Assembly (NCBI RefSeq): GCF_000282315.2
Contig: NZ_AKJN02000002.1
Coordinates: 308,430 to 372,429 of the forward strand
Length of the DNA stretch: 64,000 nucleotides
DNA from: Pseudomonas sp. GM41(2012)
GTDB lineage: Bacteria > Pseudomonadota > Gammaproteobacteria > Pseudomonadales > Pseudomonadaceae
Direction of reading: 5' to 3'
The notes under the pieces were generated by a model, which was given only the letters and a program-made list of their open reading frames with translations, was not told the origin of the DNA and did no database searches. Both the position numbers and the translations under genes were made by a program. This document shows positions 1-9,765 of the stretch, piece after piece (the stretch's first letter is position 1; each line of letters begins with the position of its first letter).

Positions 1-1041
1 TTCGCGGCCGGGCACCATCACCACTTCGTGCTGCGGGAACAGTGCCTGCAAAATCTCTTTTGCCGGGCCATCCAACGGATCGTCAAAGCTCGGCGCGATG
101 ATGCCGCCGTTCACGATCAGAAAGTTCACGTAGGAACCCGCCAGACGCACGGTCGGATTACGTTCCTGAGTCCCGTCCACCGGATCAACACCGGCGCACT
201 CTTCTTCGGTCGCATACAGCGGCCCCGGAATCGGCATCTTGTGCACCGTGAATGGGCGACCCTTGGCGTCGGTGCTGCTTTCCAGCACTTTCATTGCCGC
301 CTGGCAGCGCGGGTAGTTCGGGTCCTGCGGGTCATCGGTCCAGGCCAGCAACACTTCGCCCGGACGCACGTAGCAGCAGAAGTTATCCACATGGCCGTCG
401 GTTTCGTCGTTGAACAAACCGTCCGGCAGCCAGATGATTTTATCCACAGCCAGATTGGCGCTGAGCACCGCTTCGATCTCTGCACGGTTCATGTGCGGAT
501 TGCGATTGCGGTTGAGCAGGCATTCTTCGGTAGTGATCAACGTGCCTTCGCCGTCGACGTGGATCGAACCGCCTTCAAGCACAAAGCCCTCGGTGCGGTA
601 GCGCTGGCTGCGCTCGATCTCGAGGATCTTGCCGCCGACCTGGGAATCGCGATTCCACGGCGAGTACAGCCCCCCGTCGAAACCGCCCCACGAGTTGAAG
701 TCCCAGTTCACACCACGGACTTCGCCACCGTTATTGATGACAAACGTCGGACCCGTGTCGCGAACCCAGGCGTCGTCGCTGGACATTTCCACCACACGAA
801 TATTCGGCACGTCCAGACGGGCACGGGCGTTTTCGTATTGGCCGGCGGAAACCGCTACGGTTACCGGTTCGAAACGCGCAATGGCTTTGGCCACCGCGAC
901 GTGCGCGGCTTGCGCCGGTTTGCCACCCAGACGCCAGTTGTCCGGGCGCTCGGGCCAGATCATCCAGGTCTGGGTTTGCGGCGCCCATTCGGCGGGCATG
1001 TAAAAGCCGTCGGCGCGCGGCGTGCTGTGCAAAGTGGTCAT
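1..1041 (-). CDS. aguA: Agmatine deiminase, C-terminus cut by window edge
   Basis: Hydrolyses agmatine to N-carbamoylputrescine plus ammonia, the first step of the agmatine-to-putrescine route in the cytoplasm. The protein starts [19 protein letters not shown] at 1041 and 347 codons are visible. The full family length is about 368, so the glycine-rich C-terminal motif carrying the catalytic cysteine lies outside the window. Visible family motifs include [20 protein letters not shown] and [10 protein letters not shown], the Asp/His-bearing motifs of the guanidine-modifying (GME) fold. It lies 5 bp downstream of aguB and is almost certainly cotranscribed with it. The identification is firm; only the missing end is unseen. 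Confidence 0.96.
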   Translation of the reverse strand, partial: MTTLHSTPRADGFYMPAEWAPQTQTWMIWPERPDNWRLGGKPAQAAHVAVAKAIARFEPVTVAVSAGQYENARARLDVPNIRVVEMSSDDAWVRDTGPTFVINNGGEVRGVNWDFNSWGGFDGGLYSPWNRDSQVGGKILEIERSQRYRTEGFVLEGGSIHVDGEGTLITTEECLLNRNRNPHMNRAEIEAVLSANLAVDKIIWLPDGLFNDETDGHVDNFCCYVRPGEVLLAWTDDPQDPNYPRCQAAMKVLESSTDAKGRPFTVHKMPIPGPLYATEEECAGVDPVDGTQERNPTVRLAGSYVNFLIVNGGIIAPSFDDPLDGPAKEILQALFPQHEVVMVPGRE

Positions 1042-1046
1042 GACAA

Positions 1047-1925
<879 letters not shown>

Positions 1926-2033
1926 GAATCATCTCCGGGGCAATTGCTTGAGGGTCGAAGGTGGTATCGACCAATGACAGAAATGGGAAGCACCGGGCGT
2001 GGTGAGGCCACACCGGGGCAGAGGTGACTTTAT

Positions 2034-2051
2034 AGCCGATAAAAATCGGCT
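2034..2051. promoter_or_regulatory. Inverted repeat upstream of aguB
   Basis: AGCCGAT-AAAA-ATCGGCT is a perfect 7-bp stem with a 4-nt loop. The half-site sequence recurs about 50 bp further from aguB. It could be an operator for a polyamine-responsive repressor or part of a leader hairpin; neither is proven. Confidence 0.4.
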
Positions 2052-2127
2052 TTAGAAGTCACCAACAAACCTTTTGTCATATTTTTTTGCTAAAAAGCCG
2101 ATATCTATCGAATTAACACCGTACCAA

Positions 2128-2217
2128 TGTGGGAGTGAGCCCGCTCGCGATTGCAGTCGAACATTCAACATGGATGTCGACTGATCCTGCCCAATCGCGA
2201 GCAGGCTCACCCCCACA
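2128..2217. repeat. REP/REPIN inverted repeat, GAGCAGGCTCAC class
   Basis: The arms TGTGGGAGTGAGCC... and ...GGCTCACCCCCACA are near-complementary around a short spacer. It belongs to the same class as the elements at 16.8, 36.7, 41.4 and 47.4 kb. Confidence 0.85.
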
Positions 2218-2228
2218 GGGACGTGTGT

Positions 2229-5141
2229 TTACAGGCCCTCTGCGAGAACCTTCGACAGCATGTCCACGAAGAAATCCACGCTCTGACGCGAGGTCACCAT
2301 CGGCGGTTTGATCTTGAGGACGTTCAGGTAATCGCCAGTTGGCTGCATGAAGATCCCCAACTCGCGCAATCGATCACACAGCGCCGCGGTTTCTTCGGTC
2401 GCCGGTTCCAGGGTTTCGCGATTGCGGATCAACTCGACGCCCAGATAGAAGCCGGAGCCATGCACCGCGCCCACCAGCGGATGGATATCGATCAGCGCTT
2501 CAAGCCGTTCCTTGAAATACCCGCCCACGACCTGAGCGTTTTCCCAGAGTTTTTCTTCCTCCATCACATCCAGCACTGCCATGCCGATCTGGCAACTGAC
2601 CGGGCTGCCACCGGCCGACGAGAAGAAGTAACCCTCGGCCTCCAGCGCTTCGGCGATTTCCCGACGGGTGATCACCGCGCCCAACGGCTGGCCGTTGCCC
2701 ATGCCTTTGGCCATGGTGATGATGTCCGGCACCACGCCTTGCTCTTCGAAACCCCAGAAAAAATTGCCCATCCGGCCGTAACCGACCTGCACTTCATCGG
2801 CGATACAAATGCCGCCCTGGGCACGAACCAGCGCATAAACCTGTTTCAAATACCCCGGCGGCAGCGAGATACCGCCAGCATTGCCGTACACCGGTTCGCA
2901 GATGAAACCGGCCAGTTGACGCTTCTGCTCGGCAATTTTCGCCAGGTTGTGTTCGACGCTGCGCACGTAGTCCGGCGCGCTATCCGGTCCACGGAATTCG
3001 CCGCGATAAGTGTTCGGCGCGGTGACCGGATGCACCCAGTCCGGACGGCTGCTCAAAGCCTTCGGGTTGTCGGCAATCGAGGTCGAGACCGCGTCCGCGC
3101 CCACTGTCCAGCCGTGATAGGCCTCGAGCACGCTGAGCATGTCGCGGCCACCGCTGTAGGCCCATGCCAGGCGGATTGCCAGGTCATTGGCTTCGCTGCC
3201 ACTGTTGACCAGAAATACCCGGTCCATGGAGTCCGGCGACAGTTTCAGCAAACGTTCAGAGAACTCGGCAATCGCTGCGTAGTTAAAACGCGAGTTGGTA
3301 TTGAGCAGCGACCACTGACGGCTGGCGACAGCGGCCATGCGCGGATGACCGTGGCCAAGCACCGCAACGTTGTTGAGCATGTCGAGGTAGGAACGGCCTT
3401 GCATGTCGATCAAATGATTGCGCCAGCCACGTTCGATACGCGGCGGGTCGACGTAATAGTGTTTCTGGGTACGGGCGAAACTGGCGTCACGGCGCGCCAG
3501 CAACGTCTGCGAATCGAGTTCTTCTTCAGCGTCACAGGCCAGTCCCAGCAGCACCGCCGGTGACGGGCACAACGCTTGCCAGGCAGCCGCGCGGGACGGC
3601 GTACAAAACAACGGCGCCGTGAACGAAGCGTCGCGGCACAACTGCACGATCAACGGCCCGTTGACGGAACCCAGCACCTGACCTTTGACCAGCGCTGCGC
3701 CCGTGTGCAGCGACGGCGTCACGCCCCACAGGCGAACACTCAGTTGCGGGCCGTCCAGTTGCAGCACACCCGCCGCTGGCTGATGCACCACCCCGGCAAA
3801 CGGTGATTCGACCGCTGTGCCGTGGGGCACTCGCAATTCGACGTGCAATGGGCAAGTTTCCGGCTCAGTAGCGCTGTCCGGGCGAGTGCGGGACAAGCGA
3901 TATTGCCCATAACGACTGGCCGCCAGACCGTGAGCCACGGCAGCTTCGGTCAGCAGCCGCTGATCGATCCCCTCCTGCTCCCAGTTGCCGGCTTCAAAAT
4001 GCGGGCTGAGCACGCCCAAATCGATCAACGCAAACTCACGCCCCACCAGGCTCGGCAGCAGCGGCGCAAAGCCTTCGCTGCCGATGCCCGGCAGTTTCTG
4101 GCCGACGGCGGTCAGGATCGCCGCTTCCATCAACGCCAACGGCACCGATGTGGCAACGCGGAAAATCTCCCACTCGTGGGTGAGGTTGTCGCGGCTGTAT
4201 TCGTTGCCCGGATCGATGCTGACCTGCTGTTCGCCGCTAAGCACCAATACCGCCGCACGGGCTACGATCAGCGGCCAGAGCGCCAGTAGCTCTTCATGCG
4301 TGAGCGGATTGACAGCGTGATAGGCCTGAACCGCCGGCAAAATGTAGAACGGATCGCCATCAGCGTGGTGCAGCAGCGCCGCGCAGGTCACCGACAGATC
4401 AGTGATGCGCCAGGTACGAACCAGGTCGCCGAAATCGATCACACCCTGCAATTGCCACTGGCGTTGCGAATCTCGCTGCCACACCACGTTGTCGTCGGTG
4501 ATATCCATGTGAATGGCCTGTACCGGCAGCTTATCCACAAGCGGCTGCAAATGACGCTCGGCCTGTTCAGCCGCATCGGCAATCAGTCGGCGTTGCTGGT
4601 CGTCGTTGATGACCGGCAGCAAATGTGCGATCAACGCGTTGGCGTGGCGGGCGTCCCATTGAAGAGTGCGCTCAAGGCCCGGATGGTCGAAACCGGCCAG
4701 CGCCAGGTCCATTTCACCGCAGAGTCGACCAAAACCGGCCACCACTGAACCGGGCAGATGATCCAGGTGTGTGAGCGACTGGCCTTCGATGTAATCGAGC
4801 AGGCGCACATGCACCGGTTGGCCGCCGACTTCCAGAGAGAGAAGGTCTGTACCGTTTTTGGCGGGAATCACTCGCGGCACATGCACATCGGGGTGTTCAC
4901 CCAAATGCTTGAGTCCGGCGTGCTGGGCGTGCAGCTCCTGCGCCGAGTAATCACCACGGCAGATTTTCAGGACAAAACGCCCCTGGTCGCTGTCGACCCG
5001 ATAGTTAAGATCCTGCTGGCTGCCGAGGGCCTGCAACCTTCCACTCAGGCCGTAATGTCCCTTCAACAGCTCAAGCGCTTGCTCCGCAGACACTTGCGGG
5101 CTGGGCAAACTGGCGCGATGAATCAACGTGGCGAGTGGCAT
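2229..5141 (-). CDS. Fusion: APH-family kinase + barrel/M23-like region + class-III PLP aminotransferase
   Basis: A 970-residue cytoplasmic fusion. Residues about 1-340 are an aminoglycoside phosphotransferase/hydroxylysine-kinase-type fold with the catalytic motif H211-M-D213 ... N218 (IHMDITDDN) and IDFGDL. Residues about 420-520 contain an M23/lipoyl-like beta segment (GTAVESPFAGVVHQPAAG) in which I see no HxH zinc motif. Residues about 555-970 are a class-III aminotransferase with SGSEAND, ADEVQVGYGR and the PLP lysine K812 (AKGMGNGQPLG). In the family, separate human homologues are hydroxylysine kinase and ammoniophospholyases (phosphoethanolamine or phosphohydroxylysine lyases), so one inference is phosphorylation of an amino alcohol followed by beta-elimination. 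The substrate is unknown. It lies upstream of aguBA on the same strand, which hints at amine catabolism. Annotation pipelines often call it simply an aminotransferase. Confidence 0.88.
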   Translation of the reverse strand: MPLATLIHRASLPSPQVSAEQALELLKGHYGLSGRLQALGSQQDLNYRVDSDQGRFVLKICRGDYSAQELHAQHAGLKHLGEHPDVHVPRVIPAKNGTDLLSLEVGGQPVHVRLLDYIEGQSLTHLDHLPGSVVAGFGRLCGEMDLALAGFDHPGLERTLQWDARHANALIAHLLPVINDDQQRRLIADAAEQAERHLQPLVDKLPVQAIHMDITDDNVVWQRDSQRQWQLQGVIDFGDLVRTWRITDLSVTCAALLHHADGDPFYILPAVQAYHAVNPLTHEELLALWPLIVARAAVLVLSGEQQVSIDPGNEYSRDNLTHEWEIFRVATSVPLALMEAAILTAVGQKLPGIGSEGFAPLLPSLVGREFALIDLGVLSPHFEAGNWEQEGIDQRLLTEAAVAHGLAASRYGQYRLSRTRPDSATEPETCPLHVELRVPHGTAVESPFAGVVHQPAAGVLQLDGPQLSVRLWGVTPSLHTGAALVKGQVLGSVNGPLIVQLCRDASFTAPLFCTPSRAAAWQALCPSPAVLLGLACDAEEELDSQTLLARRDASFARTQKHYYVDPPRIERGWRNHLIDMQGRSYLDMLNNVAVLGHGHPRMAAVASRQWSLLNTNSRFNYAAIAEFSERLLKLSPDSMDRVFLVNSGSEANDLAIRLAWAYSGGRDMLSVLEAYHGWTVGADAVSTSIADNPKALSSRPDWVHPVTAPNTYRGEFRGPDSAPDYVRSVEHNLAKIAEQKRQLAGFICEPVYGNAGGISLPPGYLKQVYALVRAQGGICIADEVQVGYGRMGNFFWGFEEQGVVPDIITMAKGMGNGQPLGAVITRREIAEALEAEGYFFSSAGGSPVSCQIGMAVLDVMEEEKLWENAQVVGGYFKERLEALIDIHPLVGAVHGSGFYLGVELIRNRETLEPATEETAALCDRLRELGIFMQPTGDYLNVLKIKPPMVTSRQSVDFFVDMLSKVLAEGL

Positions 5142-5318
5142 ACAACGACCCCTGAGATTTTATTAGGCGCTTATATCGCCACTGCTTCAAACGATACGCA
5201 ACCCCCTTCCATAGTTGACGAACGAAACCGGGCAACTACTGTCTTTAACTAGCAGTCGCACTGTTTGCCACTTTACGTAAGAATATGCGCCATCAACGTC
5301 TATCGCTGGAGAAACACC

Positions 5319-5864
5319 ATGAATGTAGTCACCACCGACCTGCCCGGTGTTCTGATCATCGAACCCAAGGTATTTGGTGACGAGCGCGGTTTCTTCTATG
5401 AAAGCTTCAATGCCAAGGCTTTCAAAGAAGCGACTGGCCTGGAGACGAATTTCGTTCAAGACAATCATTCCCGCTCGCAAAAAGGCGTATTGCGCGGTCT
5501 GCATTACCAGCTGGAAAACACTCAAGGCAAACTGGTTCGGGTCACCGCCGGTGAAGTACTCGACGTGGTCGTGGATATTCGCCGCAGCTCGCCCCATTTC
5601 GGCAAATGGGTGGCTGTGCGTCTGTCCGCCGAGAACCATCGCCAACTCTGGGTCCCGGAGGGTTTCGCCCACGGTTTCGTGGTGCTGAGCGAGTTCGCCG
5701 AATTCCTCTACAAAACCACCGACTACTACACCCCGTCCGCCGAGCGCAGCATTCGCTGGGACGACCCGGACCTGGCCATTGATTGGCAACTGGACGAAGC
5801 GCCACAACTGTCCGGCAAAGATCAAGCCGCTGCGTTCTTCAAGGATGCTGAAGTCTTTTCCTGA
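5319..5864 (+). CDS. rmlC: dTDP-4-dehydrorhamnose 3,5-epimerase
   Basis: A 181-residue cupin epimerase that converts dTDP-4-keto-6-deoxyglucose to dTDP-4-keto-L-rhamnose for lipopolysaccharide or rhamnolipid sugars. Visible motifs are FGDERGFFYESFN, VLRGLHYQ (catalytic His) and the conserved tyrosine region YKTTDYYTP. The ATG at 5319 follows GGAGAAACACC, a good ribosome binding site; an upstream in-frame start at 5265 has no such site and extends beyond the family N-terminus. rmlB, rmlD and rmlA are not on either side here, so the gene is separated from its pathway partners. dctB follows 100 bp downstream. Confidence 0.95.
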   Translation: MNVVTTDLPGVLIIEPKVFGDERGFFYESFNAKAFKEATGLETNFVQDNHSRSQKGVLRGLHYQLENTQGKLVRVTAGEVLDVVVDIRRSSPHFGKWVAVRLSAENHRQLWVPEGFAHGFVVLSEFAEFLYKTTDYYTPSAERSIRWDDPDLAIDWQLDEAPQLSGKDQAAAFFKDAEVFS

Positions 5865-5941
5865 AACACCGTCTGAATCATCACCGCGCAAGCGTGCCTG
5901 ACCCACGGCGCGCAGACTGCGCCCGCAAGCCTAGGCATAAT

Positions 5942-5961
5942 GCGCCTGTACCCACAGGCGC
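5942..5961 (+). promoter_or_regulatory. Hairpin over the dctB ribosome-binding region
   Basis: GCGCCTGT-ACCC-ACAGGCGC is a perfect 8-bp stem ending 3 nt before ATG 5965. The only SD-like sequence, AGGCG, lies in its 3' arm, 4 nt from ATG 5965 and 10 nt from the in-frame ATG 5971. Folding would hide the ribosome binding site. Confidence 0.5.
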
Positions 5962-5964
5962 TCG

Positions 5965-7779
5965 ATGCTCATGACTCCGACCCTCCCCCGCAGACCCCGC
6001 TGGCGCAGCCTGGCCCTGCTCGCGCTGTGCCTGGCGCCATTACTGTGGCCGCTGGAGCATCTGGCCGAGCGCTACTACCGCAGCGAACTGGCCGGGCAGA
6101 ACCGTCAGACCCTCGATCTTTATGTCGCCAACCTGCTGGGCACCCTGCACCGCTATGAAGTGTTGCCGCAGATCCTCGGCGATCTGCCGGCCCTGCGAGC
6201 CGTCCTCGGCGCGCCCGACGATGGCGTCACCCAAGGCAACGCCAATCGCTTGTTGAAAAATATCAGCGCCCAGACCGGCGCCGAAGTCATGTACCTGATG
6301 GACACCACGGGCAAGACCCTGGCCGCGTCCAACTGGGACAAACACGACAGTTTCGTCGGGCGTAATTTTTCCTTCCGGCCGTATTTCAGCGAAGCCATGG
6401 CCGGGCGGCTTGGGCGTTTTTTCGGTTTGGGCACGACATCGGCCAAGCGCGGCTATTTCTTCGCCGCCGCCGTGCGTAACGGCGAAAAGATCATCGGCGT
6501 GCTGGTGGTCAAGGTTGACCTGGACCACACCGAAAGCCTTTGGGGCAAAACCCCGGAACAACTGCTGCTGACCGACCATAACGGCGTGGTCATTCTCACG
6601 TCGCGGCCCGAGTGGCGATTCCGCTCGACCCGCCCGTTGGGCGAAGAAGAAAGCAAGGCTATTACTGCGATTCAACCTTATCCGACCCGTGATCCCAAAC
6701 CATTGCGGCTCAACCCCAACGCCTGGCTGACACAAACCCAGTCCATCGCAGAAACCGGTTGGAACGTCAGCATCCTCGCCCCACGCACTTTGATCGATCG
6801 CCCGGTACGCACGGTCGTCGCCATCGGCGGCGCGACGTTGTTGGTGTTGATGTTGCTGCTGGGGCTGATGATGCAGCGCCGCCGTCATTACCTTGATCGA
6901 ATCGCCTTCGAAGCCAAGGCCCGTCGCGAGCTGGAAGGCCGGGTAGCCGAGCGGACCAGCGACCTCGAAGGCCTGAACCGTCGACTGAAACAGGAAGTAC
7001 TGGAACGCGAACAGGCCCAGCAAGAGCTGGTTCGTGCTCAGGATGATCTGGTGCAGGCCGGTAAACTGTCGGCCCTTGGCACCATGTCGGCGAGCATCAG
7101 CCACGAATTGAATCAACCGCTGGCGGCGATCCGCAGCTACGCAGAAAACGCCGAGGTGCTGCTCGATCATCAGCGCACCGACGATGCGCGCGGCAACCTC
7201 AAGTTGATCAGCGAACTGACCGGGCGCATGGCGTCGATCATCGCCCACCTGCGCGCCTTCGCCCGGCGCGATCGCCACGCCCCGGAAAGCGTCGCCCTCC
7301 AACCGGCGCTGGACGATGCGCTGGCGCTGCTGGCCAAGCGTCGACGCAGCATGGAAGTCGAGCTGATCCGCGACTTGCCGGCCGCCACCCTGTGGGTCGA
7401 GGCCGGGGAAACCCGTCTGCGTCAGGTGCTCGGCAATCTGCTGGCCAACGCCTTGGACGCCCTGACGGAAAAAGGCCCGCCGCGTAAGCTCTGGTTGAGT
7501 GCCCAATCCACTGCCGACGGCGTCAATCTGTACATTCGCGACAATGGCCCCGGGTTCTGCCTGGAGGCACTTGGCCGCGCCAGCGAGCCCTTCTACACCA
7601 CCAAGACCCGCACTCAGGGGCTTGGGTTAGGGCTGGCGATTTGCGAAACCCTGATGCGCGCTTTCGGTGGTGAACTGTCGTTCTCCAACCACAAGGAAGG
7701 TGGCGCCCTGATTACCCTGAAGCTGCGTGCAGGCGCGCCGGGTGTGAGCCTGCAACCGTCCGAGGACCGAAGTGCATGA
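5965..7779 (+). CDS. dctB: C4-dicarboxylate sensor histidine kinase DctB
   Basis: A 604-residue inner-membrane sensor kinase. An N-terminal membrane segment (about residues 10-30) precedes a periplasmic double-PAS/Cache-type sensor (about 35-285). A second membrane segment follows (about 288-310, VVAIGGATLLVLMLLLGLMM), then a coiled coil rich in Arg/Glu (about 312-370). The DHp box is SASISHELNQPLAAIRSYAENAE with phospho-acceptor H380. The ATPase shows N, G1 (RDNGPGF) and G2 (GLGLGLAI) boxes. In pseudomonads DctB senses succinate, fumarate or malate and phosphorylates DctD. Its stop overlaps the dctD start by 4 bp. The start could instead be ATG 5971, which is better placed relative to the SD-like AGGCG. 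The usual target operon dctPQM is not adjacent. Confidence 0.92.
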   Translation: MLMTPTLPRRPRWRSLALLALCLAPLLWPLEHLAERYYRSELAGQNRQTLDLYVANLLGTLHRYEVLPQILGDLPALRAVLGAPDDGVTQGNANRLLKNISAQTGAEVMYLMDTTGKTLAASNWDKHDSFVGRNFSFRPYFSEAMAGRLGRFFGLGTTSAKRGYFFAAAVRNGEKIIGVLVVKVDLDHTESLWGKTPEQLLLTDHNGVVILTSRPEWRFRSTRPLGEEESKAITAIQPYPTRDPKPLRLNPNAWLTQTQSIAETGWNVSILAPRTLIDRPVRTVVAIGGATLLVLMLLLGLMMQRRRHYLDRIAFEAKARRELEGRVAERTSDLEGLNRRLKQEVLEREQAQQELVRAQDDLVQAGKLSALGTMSASISHELNQPLAAIRSYAENAEVLLDHQRTDDARGNLKLISELTGRMASIIAHLRAFARRDRHAPESVALQPALDDALALLAKRRRSMEVELIRDLPAATLWVEAGETRLRQVLGNLLANALDALTEKGPPRKLWLSAQSTADGVNLYIRDNGPGFCLEALGRASEPFYTTKTRTQGLGLGLAICETLMRAFGGELSFSNHKEGGALITLKLRAGAPGVSLQPSEDRSA

Positions 7780-9167
7780 CCATCGACAACCGCATCCAGG
7801 TCGTGCTGATCGACGACGATCCGCACCTGCGTCAGGCCCTGAGCCAGACCCTGGACCTCGCTGGCCTGAAAATCCTGCCGCTCGCTGAAGCCAAAGGCCT
7901 GGCCGCGCAACTGGAACGCGACTGGCCCGGCGTGGTGGTCAGTGACATCCGCATGCCGGGCATGGACGGTCTCGAATTGCTGACTGAACTGCATGCCCAG
8001 GACCCGGAACTGCCGGTGCTGCTGATTACCGGTCACGGCGATGTGCCGCTGGCCGTACAAGCCATGCGCGCCGGGGCTTATGACTTTCTGGAAAAACCCT
8101 TTGCCAGCGACGCCCTGCTCGACAGCGTGCGCCGCGCCCTGGCCCTGCGCCGGCTGGTGCTGGACAACCGCAGCCTGCGTCTGGCCCTGAGCGATCGCAA
8201 TGAACTGAGCGCCCGACTGGTCGGGCAATCGGCGCCGATGCTGCGCCTGCGCGAGCAGATTGGTGCATTGGCGGCGACCAAAGCCGATGTGCTGATCCTT
8301 GGCGAAACCGGTGCCGGTAAAGAAGTTGTCGCACGTGCATTGCACGATCTGTCGAGCCGTCGTAACGGTCCGTTCGTGGCGATCAATGCCGGCGCCCTCG
8401 CCGAGTCGGTAGTAGAAAGCGAGCTGTTCGGTCACGAGCCAGGCGCCTTTACCGGCGCGCAAAAGCGGCGCATCGGCAAGTTCGAATTCGCCAATGGCGG
8501 CACGTTGTTCCTCGATGAAATCGAAAGCATGAGCCTGGATGTGCAGGTGAAATTGCTGCGTTTGCTGCAAGAGCGGGTCGTCGAGCGCTTGGGCGGTAAT
8601 CAGCTGATCCCGTTGGACATCCGCATCATTGCCGCGACCAAGGAGGACCTGCGTCAATCCGCCGATCAGGGCCGCTTCCGTGCCGACTTGTATTACCGCC
8701 TGAACGTCGCACCGCTGCGCATTCCGCCGCTGCGTGAGCGCGGCGAAGATGTGCTGATGTTGTTTCAGTATTTCGCCGATGAAGCGAGTGCTCGTCACGG
8801 TCTGCCACCCCACGAGTTGCAACCGGGACAACGCGCCCTGCTGCTGCGCCACACCTGGCCGGGCAACGTGCGGGAACTGCAGAACGCCGCCGAACGCTTT
8901 GCCCTGGGCCTGGAACTGGCCCTGGACAATAACGCGGCGGATGGCGCTGTCGGCATGACGGTCGACGTGGTCAGCGGCGGTCTCAGCGAACAAGTGGAAA
9001 ATTTCGAGAAGAGCTTGATCGCCGCCGAACTGGCGCGTTCTCACAGCTCGGTGCGCAGCCTCGCCGAAGCCCTTGGCATCCCACGCAAGACCTTGCACGA
9101 CAAACTGCGCAAACACGGGCTGAACTTCGCCGACGGTGGCACCAGCCACACCGACGAACCCGATTGA
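7776..9167 (+). CDS. dctD: C4-dicarboxylate response regulator DctD (sigma-54 activator)
   Basis: A 463-residue NtrC-family activator. The receiver domain (about 1-120) has the phospho-acceptor D57 in VVVSDIRMPG. The AAA+ domain (about 145-380) contains Walker A GETGAGKE, the sigma-54-contacting GAFTGA loop, and FLDEIESM as Walker B. The C-terminal Fis-type helix-turn-helix (about 420-455) includes SLAEALGIPRKTLHDKLRKHGL. Phosphorylated DctD drives sigma-54 promoters of dicarboxylate transporters. It is translationally coupled to dctB (ATGA overlap). I found no convincing -24/-12 element nearby, consistent with its targets lying elsewhere. Confidence 0.94.
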   Translation: MTIDNRIQVVLIDDDPHLRQALSQTLDLAGLKILPLAEAKGLAAQLERDWPGVVVSDIRMPGMDGLELLTELHAQDPELPVLLITGHGDVPLAVQAMRAGAYDFLEKPFASDALLDSVRRALALRRLVLDNRSLRLALSDRNELSARLVGQSAPMLRLREQIGALAATKADVLILGETGAGKEVVARALHDLSSRRNGPFVAINAGALAESVVESELFGHEPGAFTGAQKRRIGKFEFANGGTLFLDEIESMSLDVQVKLLRLLQERVVERLGGNQLIPLDIRIIAATKEDLRQSADQGRFRADLYYRLNVAPLRIPPLRERGEDVLMLFQYFADEASARHGLPPHELQPGQRALLLRHTWPGNVRELQNAAERFALGLELALDNNAADGAVGMTVDVVSGGLSEQVENFEKSLIAAELARSHSSVRSLAEALGIPRKTLHDKLRKHGLNFADGGTSHTDEPD

Positions 9168-9207
9168 GCTACCGTCAAATCATCATCTTCAAACAAGAGA
9201 TCCGTGC

Positions 9208-9663
9208 ATGAGCCGCGACAGCCGTCATCTGGAATCAGTCCTCCATCGCGATATTCCGCTGACGCGAGATATGGGCCTCAAAGTGCTCGATTGGCACGAC
9301 CAGCAACTGCGCCTGCACTTGCCGCTGGAGGCCAACGTTAATCACAAAAGCACGATGTTTGGCGGCAGCCTGTATTGCGGCGCGGTGCTGGCCGGTTGGG
9401 GCTGGTTGCATTTGCGTTTGCGTGAAGAAGGGGTTGAAGGCGGGCACATCGTGATTCAGGAAGGACAGATCAGCTATCCGCTGCCGGTGACCATGGACGC
9501 GACAGCGATTTGCCATGCGCCGAGTGCGGCGGTTTGGAAGAAGTTTTTGGCGATGTATCGGCGGTATGGACGGGCACGGTTGACGTTGCATTCGCGGATC
9601 GTCAATGCCGACAGTGATGATGATGCGGTGAAGTTTACCGGGCAGTACGTACTCCACCGCTAA
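9208..9663 (+). CDS. Thioesterase of the YiiD C-terminal family
   Basis: A 151-residue hotdog-fold protein resembling the putative thioesterase domain at the C-terminus of YiiD. The motif NHKSTMFGGSLYCGAVLAGW is the typical substrate-binding segment, followed by the IVIQEGQISYPLPV strands and a C-terminal VKFTGQYVL strand. The start ATG 9208 follows AAGAGATCCGTGC; an in-frame upstream start at 9136 would overlap dctD and adds non-homologous residues. The substrate acyl group is unknown. It is a monocistronic-looking gene 40 bp after dctD and followed by a long inverted repeat. Confidence 0.8.
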   Translation: MSRDSRHLESVLHRDIPLTRDMGLKVLDWHDQQLRLHLPLEANVNHKSTMFGGSLYCGAVLAGWGWLHLRLREEGVEGGHIVIQEGQISYPLPVTMDATAICHAPSAAVWKKFLAMYRRYGRARLTLHSRIVNADSDDDAVKFTGQYVLHR

Positions 9664-9666
9664 AGC

Positions 9667-9760
9667 AAAAGATCGCAGCCTCGTTTCACTCGACAGCTCC
9701 TACAGAGAAACGCGCCGCCCCTTGTAGGAGCTGTCGAGTGAAACGAGGCTGCGATCTTTT
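9667..9760. repeat. REP-type inverted repeat, AAAAGATCGCAGCCTCG class
   Basis: Perfect 37-bp arms (9667-9703 and 9724-9760) around a 20-nt spacer. It sits between two convergent genes and may also act as a transcription terminator for both. Confidence 0.9.
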
Positions 9761-9765
9761 GATCT

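Larger units (their letters stand above)
1926..2228. other. Intergenic region upstream of aguB
   Basis: A 303-bp gap holding the presumed aguBA promoter (minus strand), an AGCCGAT hairpin at 2034-2051, another AGCCGAT copy near 2095-2101 and the REP element at 2128-2217. I see no gene in it. Confidence 0.7.

Noticed and set aside
2151..3563. Long plus-strand ORF opposite the fusion gene
   Set aside because: Antisense shadow in high-GC DNA; the minus strand encodes clear kinase and aminotransferase motifs.
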